The notes: generated by a model from the sequence alone, not told the origin. A stretch of 64,000 bases of DNA from RUG626 sp964553775 (GCA_964553775.1 CAZKLU010000002.1:1-64000), one strand, 5' to 3'. Positions 35,404 through 44,837 are shown, counted from the stretch's first letter. A program made the numbers and translations.

Positions 35404-35990
35404 AATTATTCCTCTTTTGTATTTTAATCTCTATTTGTGAATCGTCTTACACACGGTAAAAATATAGTAAAAGACGTTAAAGAATCTCTTTTTATTTTCG
35501 CGTTTCATATTATTGCGCGGGCAGCACCCAAACCGCGCCGAAAGCGGGAGACGAATCTCCGCAAGCCGATTTTGTTAAGCGGTTCCCAGCTTTTCCATTG
35601 ATTATCCAGGCTGGCATGATGACTTTCGAGGCGTACTTTAATTATAAGAGCAAGACTTGTACAGTTTGCAAGCCGCATCGCATTTGATAGAAACAAATAA
35701 CCCATATCCTATGGTTCCGCCGTTTAGAAATTATCTTTGGAAAATTTATGCGCGGAAACCGCGGTAATTTGCTGCAATCCTTCAAAATCGGAGATCTTAC
35801 CGTCTTTGAGTATCATAGCAGGGCAGCGCGATAAAACATGAAACCGTATGAAACGCAACAAAATGTATCAAAAAGTGCTGCTTCAATATCGTACACAGAG
35901 CCGCGTTTGCTGATAAATGCAGATTTTTGAACGCTTGTAATTTGAAGCGCAGTCATCAGCAGCTTTTTCGGCTAAAACTCTCTGAACATG
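35404..35990. other. Intergenic with a decayed fragment
   Basis: No intact gene. An open stretch at 35505-35705 on the minus strand has no SD or recognisable domain. A fragment at 35724-35850 is listed separately. Confidence 0.45.
35724..35850 (-). pseudogene. Possible thioredoxin/glutaredoxin-like gene tail
   Basis: Minus-strand frame HVLSRCPAMILKDGKISDFE, GLQQITAVSAHKFSKDNF, stop at 35724-35726. The PAMILKDG.I.DFEGL pattern resembles the last strands of small thioredoxin-fold proteins. Upstream the sense is broken. Weak assignment. Confidence 0.3.
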
Positions 35991-36308
35991 CTAAAATTTG
36001 ATATTTTCTATCATGTTTTTAACCTCAGCGTCACTGAGTGCTGTCACAGCATCTCCGGCAGATGACCGCCTTTGCGCGATAACTGACATCAGACGCTTGC
36101 GGTCTTTTTCCGAAAGAGATTCAGTGATTGCGCTGGTGCCCTGTTCGGAAGGGTACTCCTCTAATGCCATGAAGCTGTCAGGTGACTTGTAATTAAACTC
36201 TGAGGGACATAAATTATTCCCATTCAAAATGTAAGCAAGCGGTGCCCCGCAGACGGCGCAGAATCTTGCTTCATCAGGCATATTATTGCCGCAATTAGTG
36301 CAAACCAT
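35991..36308 (-). CDS. Small zinc-ribbon protein
   Basis: 105 residues from ATG 36308, with GGAGG eight bases upstream. Residues 2-20 form a double CxxC ribbon (CTNCGNNMPDEARFCAVCG). The rest is polar without a membrane helix and ends in a helical DAEVKNMIENIKF. Third gene of a zinc-ribbon operon, 84 bases after the second. No function known; the shared ribbon suggests a common partner or nucleic acid/protein contact with the two membrane proteins upstream. Confidence 0.75.
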   Translation of the reverse strand: MVCTNCGNNMPDEARFCAVCGAPLAYILNGNNLCPSEFNYKSPDSFMALEEYPSEQGTSAITESLSEKDRKRLMSVIAQRRSSAGDAVTALSDAEVKNMIENIKF

Positions 36309-36392
36309 ACCATAATCCTCCATTTCAATCCGCAGTACAGGCAGCATCTGGCTGCCTTACGCTGTTACCGGCAGCCGGATACTACGCTGTAC

Positions 36393-37652
36393 TCAATAGC
36401 AAATATACCCTAACGCATACCCTAACTGTTTGGAGATAGCATCGAGGGAGCCATACTCTATATACCACTCACCGTCTATACAAATAGTATATATATCGGC
36501 GTAAACGCTGTCCGTGCCTCCGTCAAACTCACCGGTTATAAGCACGGTAACAACCTTTACATCCGTTGCCTCCGCGTTATAGTAATCATGGTAATCATCT
36601 ATAAGTGCCTCGCGAAAATTTCTTGATACGCTCCGTGTTTCCGCAATCTCATAGCTGACACTCCATCCGTGCGAAAATTCATCATCCAGAAAGTCAGACC
36701 AGTCATCCATTCTATCGTTTATATCACTCACCATTTCGCGCCTTGTGTCGTAATAATACTGCGTTACCTCGCTGGGAATCGCGGCTGCCGCCCCTCTTGC
36801 GTCACCGGATACGACTGAATCAAGAAATTCCAAGACCACTTTTGAGGAACCGGTTGTTTTGGAGGATGTACTTAACATAAATGCCGAGATGAGAGATACA
36901 ATAGCGATTACACCTGTAGCTATGACGGCACCTATTAAAGCGTTACGATTCCTTGTGGTGTTTTTTGCCGGTTTTTCCTGATAGGGCGCAGATTCATAAC
37001 TATTCTCATGCGTGTTCTGCTGCTTTGGCTGTGCGTTCTGACGCTCCGGCGGCGGGGATTGACGTTTTTGCTCACGCGGTTTTGGCGCACTATGTTCTAT
37101 CTGACGGCGCGGCGGATAAAAATCAGGAGCAGGTACATAATTATCATCTTCCTTGCGTGTGTCACGTTCCGGATTTGAGGGACGCGGTGACATCTGAGGC
37201 TCCGGAGGATGTGATGAAAACTGCTGCTCTTTCCAACGCGGCGGGAGCTGCTGTTTCTGCGAACTCTGCGAAAACTGCTGCTCTGATGGCGGAGGTGACT
37301 GATGTTCTGTCAAACGTGACGTAAACTGCTGCTCCGGCGGACTTTGAGGGAACTGCTGCTCCTGCGGATGCGGCGGGGATTGAGACTCCGGCTGCTGCGG
37401 CATTATTTGCGGAGAAACCTGATTATTTGAAAATTCCTGAGAGGATTGCCGTGCGGAAGTCGGTGTTTCGGAATTGAGATTTTCATCGTAAAGGGCGCGT
37501 GTATCTAATTCCAAATTCGATGGATGCGGAAGATCGTTCTCCAATGGTTTTACTGTCGTTGGAAATTGAGGTTCGTCTATCAATGAACCGCAGAACCAGC
37601 AGAATCCGGCGTTATCCACGTTTCTCGCCCCGCAGTATTTACAGGTTATCAT
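36393..37652 (-). CDS. Zinc-ribbon, Pro/Gln-rich, single-pass membrane protein
   Basis: 419 residues. Double CxxC ribbon (CKYCGARNVDNAGFCWFCG) at the N-terminus; a low-complexity Pro/Gln/Ser/Glu-rich stretch to about 235 with repeated PPEQQF-type units; one membrane helix (ALIGAVIATGVIAIVSLISA); then an outer domain of about 150 residues (VVLEFLDSVVSGDARGAAAA ... GEFDGGTDSVYADIYTICID) with the feel of an NTF2-like fold, ending in aromatic YICY. Ribbon inside, domain outside. Nineteen bases separate it from the upstream gene. Not recognised beyond this architecture. Confidence 0.8.
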   Translation of the reverse strand: MITCKYCGARNVDNAGFCWFCGSLIDEPQFPTTVKPLENDLPHPSNLELDTRALYDENLNSETPTSARQSSQEFSNNQVSPQIMPQQPESQSPPHPQEQQFPQSPPEQQFTSRLTEHQSPPPSEQQFSQSSQKQQLPPRWKEQQFSSHPPEPQMSPRPSNPERDTRKEDDNYVPAPDFYPPRRQIEHSAPKPREQKRQSPPPERQNAQPKQQNTHENSYESAPYQEKPAKNTTRNRNALIGAVIATGVIAIVSLISAFMLSTSSKTTGSSKVVLEFLDSVVSGDARGAAAAIPSEVTQYYYDTRREMVSDINDRMDDWSDFLDDEFSHGWSVSYEIAETRSVSRNFREALIDDYHDYYNAEATDVKVVTVLITGEFDGGTDSVYADIYTICIDGEWYIEYGSLDAISKQLGYALGYICY

Positions 37653-37671
37653 AGTTTTTCACTTCCCGGTG

Positions 37672-38652
37672 TCAAAAGATATAGGACATACTGTAAGGAT
37701 CAATATTCCATCCGAAACCGCTGCTTATTACAACAAGCTCTATATCTGTGGTAACTGGATCAGACTTGTCATTATCCAATATCATATCCAGCTCAATATA
37801 TACCCGTTTTGCTTTGGATATGTTTAGTAATCCGTCGTACTTTTCCTCAAGATTTTCAACTTCTGAACGTGTGTAATCGTATGTATCGGTTATGGTATAT
37901 GTGTAATCAATGTTATCATATTCATAATATATATATGAATAGGCACTTTCAAGTGTCTCAGTTAATTCTGCGGCTAATTCTTTTTCAGACATTCCCTCGT
38001 TAACCCGTGCCAAAGTTACAAAGCGATCGGGAAGTGTATCCAAAAGTCCCGCTCCGTCAGCGTTAAAAACAGAGGAGATGAACTTGTCAACAACATATTT
38101 GTAACTGCCGAATATAGATACAAACACAATAATAATCGCAAGTGCCGCAACACCCACTCCTGCTATAATGAATATGCGATTGCGGCTTTTGGTTCGGTGG
38201 CGTGGTTGCGGGGGACAGGCATAGCCTGTACCGTTTTGAGCGTATGGCGGCACATTGTAGTTCTGTTGATATGGCGGCATCTGCCTGCTTTGCGAACTCT
38301 GACCGCTGTATTGAGGATTCCCATACTGAGAACCGGTACTTTGAGGATTCCCATTCTGAGAACCACCATATTGAGGAGTTCCATACTGAGAACCGGTGCT
38401 TTGTGGATTTCCGTACTGTGAGCCGCTGTATTGAGGATTTCCGTACTGAGAACCGGTACTTTGCGAAGTTCCGTACTGTGAACCGCCGTTTTGCCGGGTT
38501 CCATACTGTGGAGTTCCATACTGTGAACCGCTGCTGTATGGATTCTGGTACTGGTTGACATTAGCCGTTTCGCTGTCGAGTCTTGTTCCGCAGCGAAAGC
38601 AGAACTTATAACCATCGGGATTTTGCGCGCCGCATCTGAAGCAAATAGCCAT
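37672..38652 (-). CDS. Zinc-ribbon, QYG-repeat, single-pass membrane protein
   Basis: 326 residues from ATG 38652, with GAGGAGG ahead of it; the frame is open 51 bases further without SD. Ribbon CFRCGAQNPDGYKFCFRCG; then about ten tandem 8-11-residue units of the type GSQYGNPQYS; a basic run RHRTKSRNR; one membrane helix (IFIIAGVGVAALAIIIVFVS); and an outer domain with many Tyr/Asp (YSYIYYEYDNIDYTYTITDT). Like its neighbour this is an inside ribbon with an outside sensor-like domain. First gene of the operon. Confidence 0.82.
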   Translation of the reverse strand: MAICFRCGAQNPDGYKFCFRCGTRLDSETANVNQYQNPYSSGSQYGTPQYGTRQNGGSQYGTSQSTGSQYGNPQYSGSQYGNPQSTGSQYGTPQYGGSQNGNPQSTGSQYGNPQYSGQSSQSRQMPPYQQNYNVPPYAQNGTGYACPPQPRHRTKSRNRIFIIAGVGVAALAIIIVFVSIFGSYKYVVDKFISSVFNADGAGLLDTLPDRFVTLARVNEGMSEKELAAELTETLESAYSYIYYEYDNIDYTYTITDTYDYTRSEVENLEEKYDGLLNISKAKRVYIELDMILDNDKSDPVTTDIELVVISSGFGWNIDPYSMSYIF

Positions 38653-38709
38653 GATAATTACCTCCTCGTGTGTCGTCTCCGTCGAAATAACGGGAATATA
38701 CATATTTCT

Positions 38710-38738
38710 ATTGTATCACGAGATGAGAAAAATTTCAA
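38710..38738 (-). promoter_or_regulatory. Sigma-A promoter of the zinc-ribbon operon
   Basis: Minus strand TTGAAA, 17 bases, TACAAT, about 57 bases before the first ATG. Confidence 0.78.
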
Positions 38739-38831
38739 CATAAATTTTTAATTTTAATGGCGATTCCGGTGAGGTGTTGCACAAGTGGCATAAAAATATT
38801 CATAGGCGTATTCTGCCTTATCGGAATTTGG

Positions 38832-38866
38832 TAAAAAAGCAAACCCGCCCAACGCAAGGGGCGGGT
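38832..38866 (-). terminator. Intrinsic terminator
   Basis: On the minus strand ACCCGCCC pairs with GGGCGGGT over 8 bases and is followed by TTGCTTTTTTAC. It would stop read-through from the aldo/keto reductase side before the zinc-ribbon operon promoter. Confidence 0.8.
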
Positions 38867-39065
38867 ATTATAATCAAAAACGAATAGACTTCAGATTTTT
38901 ATACTCAGAGCTTATCCCAAGATCACCGGCACATCGCCTGCTTACAAATTCCATGCCATACTTTGCCAATTATTTCGCTATACGGCGGGTATCTATGGCA
39001 ATTCGCCTTCGTCTGACGCAAAATATGACAGAGCAATCGGCACACTGTAAATTTTGGGATAAGCT

Positions 39066-39095
39066 CTAAGAGCCGGAAATCCTTCCGGCTCTTAG
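39066..39095. terminator. Perfect 13-bp hairpin downstream of the aldo/keto reductase
   Basis: CTAAGAGCCGGAA (39066-39078) and TTCCGGCTCTTAG (39083-39095) with a four-base loop. No good T-run on the minus strand; CACCCTTTT on the plus strand. Likely a terminator or part of the neighbouring inverted repeat. Confidence 0.55.
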
Positions 39096-39267
39096 CACCC
39101 TTTTAATTTAGCAAAACAAAATTCTCATACTTAAATATGTACCGCCATAGATGCGGACTGGGGTAAAACATTCAAATTTTGAAATGATTTTCGAGACTTC
39201 TACAGTGTATATAGATTTTTTCCGGACTTTCGGGTAAGCTATTTTACAGATTATTTTTCATGGTTTT

Positions 39268-40401
39268 CTACTGCTTTCTCGCCTCATCAAACAGTGCTGT
39301 CACATCCTTGAGGATCTCGCTTATCTCAATATGCTGGGGACATGACCTCTCACAGGAGCGGCACTGTACACAATCCGACGGCTTTGCGCCCTTGTCCTCA
39401 AGAGCTGTGTACTCATTGACAGCGTTTTCGCCTGTACGAAGATACTTTCCGCGATACTGGATATTATATAGTTCCATATAATTCGGTATTGGTATACCCA
39501 TAGGACATCCGTCAACGCAGTAACGGCACGCGGTACATGGAACATGATGCGATGTTCTAATAGCACCTGCCACTTTGTCTCTGAGAAAACTCATTTCTTC
39601 ATCGGTAAGTTTTTTGAAATCACTCATGTAACTCGTGTTGTCGTTAAGCTGAGAAAGACTCGACATACCTGAGAGTACAACCATGACATTCGGAAGACTT
39701 GCCGCGTAACGTATTGCCCACGATGCCGATGACATATCGGGGTCACGCTCTTTCAGAAGCGTTTCAGCATCCTTTGGAAGCTGTGCAAGCACACCGCCTT
39801 TTACGGGTTCCATAATGACTACTTTTTTGCCATGTTTTATCGCTGTTTCGTAACATTTGCGCGACTGAACCTTTGGATTTTCCCAGTCGAGATAGTTTAT
39901 CTGCAGCTGTACGAAATCAACATTTGGATGGTCAGTTAAAATTCTGTCCAACATATCGGCTGTGTCGTGGAAAGAAAAGCCGAGATGTTTTATTTTTCCC
40001 TCGTTCAGAAGCTTTTCGGCAAAGCCGAAGCAGTTGTATTCCTGAACAGCATCATAGTCGCGTCTATTAAGGTTGTGCATAAGGTAGAAATCGAAGAAAT
40101 CGACACCGCACTTTTCCCTCTGTTCCTCGAAAACGCGAACCTGATGGTCTTTATTCTCCAGTTTCATCACTGGCAGTTTTGTTGCCAGGGTAAACGAATC
40201 TCTTGGGTGACGCTTCACCAACGCCTCGCGTATTGCCGTCTCGCTTTTATATTTATGGTACATATACGCTGTGTCGAAGTATGTGAACCCGCGTTCAAGG
40301 AAAGTATCAACCATCTTGCAGAGCTGAGGCATATCAATGCTTGTCTCATCCTCAGAGTCTGTGAGCGGCAGACGCATAAGTCCGAATCCAAGTTTTTTCA
40401 T
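39268..40401 (-). CDS. Aldo/keto reductase with C-terminal two-cluster ferredoxin domain
   Basis: 377 residues. The AKR barrel covers 1-265: YFDTAYMYHKYKSE (catalytic Asp/Tyr), ATKLP (Lys), FYLMHNLN (His). The C-terminal 110 residues hold two [4Fe-4S] motifs (CTACRYCVDGCPMGIPIP and CVQCRSCERSCPQHI). This fusion is common in anaerobes, where it is annotated as a ferredoxin-linked oxidoreductase; electron donor and substrate are unknown. AAAGGAG precedes the ATG. Monocistronic, cytoplasmic. Confidence 0.9.
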   Translation of the reverse strand: MKKLGFGLMRLPLTDSEDETSIDMPQLCKMVDTFLERGFTYFDTAYMYHKYKSETAIREALVKRHPRDSFTLATKLPVMKLENKDHQVRVFEEQREKCGVDFFDFYLMHNLNRRDYDAVQEYNCFGFAEKLLNEGKIKHLGFSFHDTADMLDRILTDHPNVDFVQLQINYLDWENPKVQSRKCYETAIKHGKKVVIMEPVKGGVLAQLPKDAETLLKERDPDMSSASWAIRYAASLPNVMVVLSGMSSLSQLNDNTSYMSDFKKLTDEEMSFLRDKVAGAIRTSHHVPCTACRYCVDGCPMGIPIPNYMELYNIQYRGKYLRTGENAVNEYTALEDKGAKPSDCVQCRSCERSCPQHIEISEILKDVTALFDEARKQ

Positions 40402-40572
40402 ATATTTTACTCCTTTACTATAATTACGCTAACAGGAGCGGGGAAATACCGCTCAGCAATTTTGATTGGGAAGCCGCTTGATTTATGTATAGCTTACAAA
40501 GCCAAAACTCATTTTAACATTCAAGGGAAATTTGCTTCAATAATATTCCGGCTTTACAGCTCCAAGTATACA

Positions 40573-41481
40573 TCATGGCTGTGGCATAAGATATTCGCGT
40601 ATTGCTTTTATGTTGTTTTTCGTATCTAAAAATCCGAGTTTATATAACGCGCCCAGCTTTTCCATGTCCTTTTCAAGGCGGTCAACCGTCACATGCTTTG
40701 AGGGGGCTATAACAAATATTCTGCCCTCACGTTCCAATTTGTCTATTTCATCGCAGGTTATGTTGTAATTTTCCTCGCTGTACGCAAGGGATTTTGAGAA
40801 ATCAGCGTATTTGCCATAGACCCTGTACGCCATTTTCTTTGAGCTTTCTTTAACTTTTTTCCTGAACTCGCGTTCCCGTGTACGGACAACAATTATCTTG
40901 TCAAAGCCGTTATCTACAGCCCAGCGCACAGGGATTTTATCCGCACATCCGCCGTCAAGGCACGGAACGCAGTCCACTTCCACCGGCATTGATACATAGG
41001 GCATAGAAGCGGAGGCCTTAACAGCACGCACTATGTTGCAGTTCTCCTTTTCAAAATATTTTGCCTTTCCATCGAGACAGCTTGTTGCAACAGCTATAAA
41101 CCGGCGGTTCGGATTATTGAACCTTGCCCAGTCAAACGGTTCGTCCGGAAGACAGTCCAGAATAAAGTCAAAGCCTATTATGCCGCGGTTCACTCCGTAT
41201 GCCCGTAGACCGACATAGTGCGGATCGTGGCGGAACAAGAGATTTATTCTCCCCGATCGACCTATCTGACCGGAGACATAGTTCATGCCATTCAAAGCTC
41301 CGGCGGATACTCCCACAGTGCAAGCCATATTTATATTTGCTTTCATAAGTGCATCAAGAACCCCGGAAGTGTATACTCCTCTGAAGGCTCCGCCCTCCAG
41401 AACAATGCACCCGTTCGTGATTTTGTCGGATGCGTGACCTGTAGGCAGCTTTCCCGCTTTTGAAAATACCTTTGTACGCAA
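40573..41481 (-). CDS. Patatin-like phospholipase family protein
   Basis: 302 residues. Oxyanion loop LEGGAFRGVYTSGVLDAL, nucleophile elbow GVSAGALNG (Ser59), and the dyad aspartate in CLDGGCADKIPV (Asp176). The pattern is that of the bacterial YjjU-type patatins, predicted lipid acyl hydrolases. The start is a TTG at 41481 with AGGGTG about seven bases upstream, only six bases after the stop of the lipoprotein gene, so the two are co-transcribed and probably coupled. Cytoplasmic, no signal peptide. Confidence 0.87.
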   Translation of the reverse strand: MRTKVFSKAGKLPTGHASDKITNGCIVLEGGAFRGVYTSGVLDALMKANINMACTVGVSAGALNGMNYVSGQIGRSGRINLLFRHDPHYVGLRAYGVNRGIIGFDFILDCLPDEPFDWARFNNPNRRFIAVATSCLDGKAKYFEKENCNIVRAVKASASMPYVSMPVEVDCVPCLDGGCADKIPVRWAVDNGFDKIIVVRTREREFRKKVKESSKKMAYRVYGKYADFSKSLAYSEENYNITCDEIDKLEREGRIFVIAPSKHVTVDRLEKDMEKLGALYKLGFLDTKNNIKAIREYLMPQP

Positions 41482-41487
41482 GAACTG

Positions 41488-43677
41488 TCACCCTATCCCT
41501 TTCAGATATTCATTTACGCTTTGCTGAACATCCACTGCTGTTTCTTCGCTTGAAGATGTTCCATCAAAATATCCGGCACACGATGCTTCAATTATATCAT
41601 ATATATCCTCATATTCGCGGTAAACACTGACGGTACTGTCGATTAGAGAGAGAACGGCGTTCACCTCATTCTCTGATGCCGCAGCGGGAACCTCGATCGT
41701 TACTCCTATTCCGCTGTCAATGATTTCGGGTTCACCGTCGGCATTGAGAGCGTCAGCTGCCATGTTTTCTAAAAGACTTCTGTTTGTAGGAAAAAACGTG
41801 ATGTGATTTTTCTGATATTCTTCGGTGAGAATGAGCCTTACAATTTCCCACGCGCTTTCCTTGTCCTCACAACCCGCGCTTATTGCCATATTCTTGCCGC
41901 CCGTGATAAACGCGCTGCCATTTCCAATATCGACCGGAAGACCGACAAATACTCCGCCTCCCATTGCCCTGTCATATACCTGCCATCCGGTGAAGCCTGT
42001 AAGCTCCACGCGCTTTAATAGCTGCCTTTGCGTCATGAGCCGAGCAAGCTCACTGTCATATTCCGCCGGTGTGTAATCTTCACTGTCAAACTCTGCCGGA
42101 AACATATCGGTAAACGCTAAAATATTCTTAAAAGCCTCGTTATCAAAGCCGTATTCATCGCTCAAAAACTCATCCATGCAAGTATAGCAGCACATTCTGA
42201 GTACATCTGATTTTGTACAGCCAAGCTCAAATATACCCTCGCCCTCGTAAACATTTTCAAGAGCCGTTAGAAAATCATCGTAGCTCCAGTTTTGCTCAGA
42301 ACCGACATCGTACTCAGAACCCAAGACAGAGACAACCTGAAATTCCGTGAATAACTCATAAAGCCTGCCGTTTACGCTTGCGGCTTCAAACGCCGAGGTC
42401 ACAAGATCAAGCGTATCATCACTATTTATGTAGGGCATAAGATCGGTGAAAATTTCTTCATCCACACCGCCGTATCCGACAGTAAATGGCGTTGTGTCGA
42501 TTATATCCGCAACATTTCCATTCTCAATATCAGATAGCAGCATATCCGGTGCCATATTTCCGTAGCATGAGTAGTCTATTATTTCAATACCGCAGTCATC
42601 TCGTGTGCTGTTGAACTCAAGAATCTCACGGCAAATATCTTCGTCAAGCTCCTCACAAGCGTATGTAAGTGTTGTTTTGCCGCTGTAAACCTTGATTTTT
42701 TTCTCGTTCATCATGATAAGCCCACGACCGTTTTCGGTTGCGTCTGAGTTCATCGCGTAAACTGTCCCTGTCGGGTAAACGCATACCCAGCACAGTGTGA
42801 ACGGATTTACGGCACTGCTTGTAAATGTCAATATACGTTCGGAAGTCAGTTCGCTTATGTCCACACCGTACAGGTACGGTCCGATTATGTACAGCAAATC
42901 ATACCCGCCGCTGTTGGAAAAGAGTCTCGCCTGAGGCGGTACGCTCACGCGGTTGCCCCAGCTTTTTGCCTCAGCGTTAACAACCCGCAGTCTGCCGCCG
43001 GATTCTACCATCTGCGTCTCATAAAGACACCCGACAGAACCGTCAGACAGTGTTGCCATATCGGTTATTTCACCGTCAGCTGTAAGCGTGAAAAGAAGCT
43101 GCCAATCGTTTCCGAGAACATAAAGCTCTGTTCCGCAGGACAAGTATATATTTCCGTTCCCATCCACTGCCATACTGGTGAAATCTGTTTCGCCCGTAGC
43201 TTCTTCGGGGTTCGATTGACTTATTTCCACGCCGTTTGTGTCAAGGCACCGGAGCGTAAGACCGGAGACTGTACGCTCCAATATGATTATGGAACCATCT
43301 TCAAGACATGACATATTCTCAATACCCATGCTTTCCGGAAGCGGGGAATAGTCTGTTAGGGCGTGGTAACCGGAGCTAAGTGCGTCAAATACATCTATAG
43401 TGTATATCGCCGAACTTCCGTTGGCATTTGAGGCGGCGAAGTTCAGGTTGATCGGACCGCGACCAACTGCTGTTATTTCGCCAACTCCTTCACTGAACGG
43501 ATGGTACTCGGCTATATACGCGAGAGTTGTCTCATATTCAAGCTGTTCAGCAGTAACCGAATTATCGTCGGTGTTGTTGGCTGGTACGGAAGTATCTTCG
43601 GACTCTGAACAGCTTGTCAGGATTACAAGAAGTGCCAGAAATATCAAGAGTATAGAACGCCTGGTGGAATTATGCAT
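41488..43677 (-). CDS. Large lipoprotein with extracellular solute-binding domain
   Basis: 729 residues. Signal peptide with lipobox (LLVILTSC, Cys at about 23). Residues 60-330 are beta-rich and read like a propeller (TSMAVDGNGNIYLSCGTELY; MATLSDGSVGCLYET). From about 335 the fold is that of ABC sugar-type binding proteins (TLTYACEELDEDICREILEF; DMLLSDIENGNVADIIDTTP; GKNMAISAGCEDKESAWEIV; EYQKNHITFFPTNRSLLENM). No permease or ATPase lies nearby, so it may be a sensor or use a distant transporter. GGAGG precedes the ATG. Followed by the patatin gene at six bases. Confidence 0.85.
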   Translation of the reverse strand: MHNSTRRSILLIFLALLVILTSCSESEDTSVPANNTDDNSVTAEQLEYETTLAYIAEYHPFSEGVGEITAVGRGPINLNFAASNANGSSAIYTIDVFDALSSGYHALTDYSPLPESMGIENMSCLEDGSIIILERTVSGLTLRCLDTNGVEISQSNPEEATGETDFTSMAVDGNGNIYLSCGTELYVLGNDWQLLFTLTADGEITDMATLSDGSVGCLYETQMVESGGRLRVVNAEAKSWGNRVSVPPQARLFSNSGGYDLLYIIGPYLYGVDISELTSERILTFTSSAVNPFTLCWVCVYPTGTVYAMNSDATENGRGLIMMNEKKIKVYSGKTTLTYACEELDEDICREILEFNSTRDDCGIEIIDYSCYGNMAPDMLLSDIENGNVADIIDTTPFTVGYGGVDEEIFTDLMPYINSDDTLDLVTSAFEAASVNGRLYELFTEFQVVSVLGSEYDVGSEQNWSYDDFLTALENVYEGEGIFELGCTKSDVLRMCCYTCMDEFLSDEYGFDNEAFKNILAFTDMFPAEFDSEDYTPAEYDSELARLMTQRQLLKRVELTGFTGWQVYDRAMGGGVFVGLPVDIGNGSAFITGGKNMAISAGCEDKESAWEIVRLILTEEYQKNHITFFPTNRSLLENMAADALNADGEPEIIDSGIGVTIEVPAAASENEVNAVLSLIDSTVSVYREYEDIYDIIEASCAGYFDGTSSSEETAVDVQQSVNEYLKGIG

Positions 43678-44076
43678 TAAGTAACCTCCGAGGAAAGACG
43701 TAAAAACTGCGTAAACACAGCTTCAATAGTAAACGGTGAGAGTGCCAATTTTTCTATGTAAGCGGGAGCGCAAGTTTCCGGAATCGGGAATTATAAACAA
43801 TTATACTCAAAGAAAAACGCAGTTTCACAGTTTGCCGACGAGTTTTCAAGGGTTTTCCTTACGCAAAAATGTCCGCGATACATTCAAAGGAAAAGCCGCC
43901 AATAAAGCAAACTGTTCCGGAAAATGCAGAGTACCTTAAAAATCGGCTTATCAGTACAATTCTCCGGAAGAAGAAGCTGCTCATTTGCGGAGTTTTATAT
44001 TTTTCGTATAAAACAACACTTTTTTGTTTATTTTACATAGACAACGCTGCTGCCGTTTACTGTATACAGCGTTAAA
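43678..44076. other. Intergenic, nothing certain
   Basis: No gene recognised. A plus-strand open stretch at 43869-44075 (EKPPIKQTVPENAEYLKNRL) looks partly protein-like but has no SD. TATACTCAAAG, a motif shared with other spacers, is near 43800. Confidence 0.4.
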
Positions 44077-44796
44077 TTATTTAAGCTGAGAAAAAACCTC
44101 GCCAATTTTATCGGTAATCAGCAGATCGGCGTTTCTATCATACGGTGTGGTGCTTTTGTTTATAAGTACTAATCTATTGCCGCGATAATAGTTTATAAGT
44201 CCTGCCGCCGGATACACGGCGAGAGAAGTGCCGCCTATTATCAGCATATCGGCTTTCCTTATGTGGGAGATTGCACCCATCATAGTCTCTTCGGAAAGTC
44301 CCTCTTCGTAGAGAACAATATCAGGGCGGATCATACCTCCGCAGGAACAGCGCGGTATTCCTTCAGATTTTGCTATAATATCGGCGGGGTATCGCTTATG
44401 GCATTTTACACAGTAGTTTTCGAGAAGCGTTCCATGAAGCTCATAGACATTTTTGCTTCCGGCTGCCTGATGAAGTCCGTCAATATTCTGTGTTACCACC
44501 GCTGTGAGCTTGCCGCGTTTTTCAAGTTCCGCAAGGTAAAGATGAGCGGCGTTCGGCTTTGCGCCCTCGACAACCAATTTGTCACGGTAAAAGCGGTAGA
44601 ATACATCCGGGTGCCGCTCATAGAATGAGCGGCTGATAATAGTTTCCGGCGGATAGTCGTATTTCTGATTGTACAAACCATCTTTGCTTCTGAAATCGGG
44701 TATTCCGCTCTCTGTGGAGACACCGGCACCGCCGAAGAACACAATGCGATTCGATTCATCGATCCATTTTTGCAATGTTTCAATTTTGGTATTCAT
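44077..44796 (-). CDS. NAD-dependent protein deacetylase, sirtuin
   Basis: 239 residues from ATG 44796. NAD-binding GGAGVSTESGIPDFRSKDGL, QNIDGLHQAAGS, catalytic His in YELHGTL, a four-Cys zinc site (CVKCHKRY and RCSCGG), and IGGTSLAVYPAAGL. It removes acyl groups from lysines, giving nicotinamide and O-acyl-ADP-ribose. Sequence fits the small bacterial Sir2/CobB type, often paired with acetyl-CoA synthetase, not seen here. Monocistronic. Confidence 0.93.
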   Translation of the reverse strand: MNTKIETLQKWIDESNRIVFFGGAGVSTESGIPDFRSKDGLYNQKYDYPPETIISRSFYERHPDVFYRFYRDKLVVEGAKPNAAHLYLAELEKRGKLTAVVTQNIDGLHQAAGSKNVYELHGTLLENYCVKCHKRYPADIIAKSEGIPRCSCGGMIRPDIVLYEEGLSEETMMGAISHIRKADMLIIGGTSLAVYPAAGLINYYRGNRLVLINKSTTPYDRNADLLITDKIGEVFSQLK

Positions 44797-44837
44797 ATTT
44801 GTCACACTCTTTTCATTTGTGCTTTAATAATGCAACA

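Larger units (their letters stand above)
38739..39267. other. Intergenic with hairpins and a long inverted repeat
   Basis: No intact gene. AGAGCTTATCCCAA (38907-38920) and TTGGGATAAGCTCT (39054-39067) are perfect 14-base inverted copies around 133 bases, MITE-like in form. Two stem-loops are listed separately. Confidence 0.6.

Noticed and set aside
35404..35520. T-box riboswitch upstream of proS
   Set aside because: I looked for the T-box consensus (GGTGG.ACCGCG) and specifier stem on the minus strand and saw neither.
36953..38558. CRISPR-like periodicity in the Gln/Tyr repeat region
   Set aside because: The repeats are coding, in frame, 24-33 bases long without unique spacers.
38163..38615. 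150-residue minus-strand ORF overlapping the QYG-repeat gene
   Set aside because: It is a shifted-frame reading of the same repeats (HSTEL... pattern) without SD or domain.
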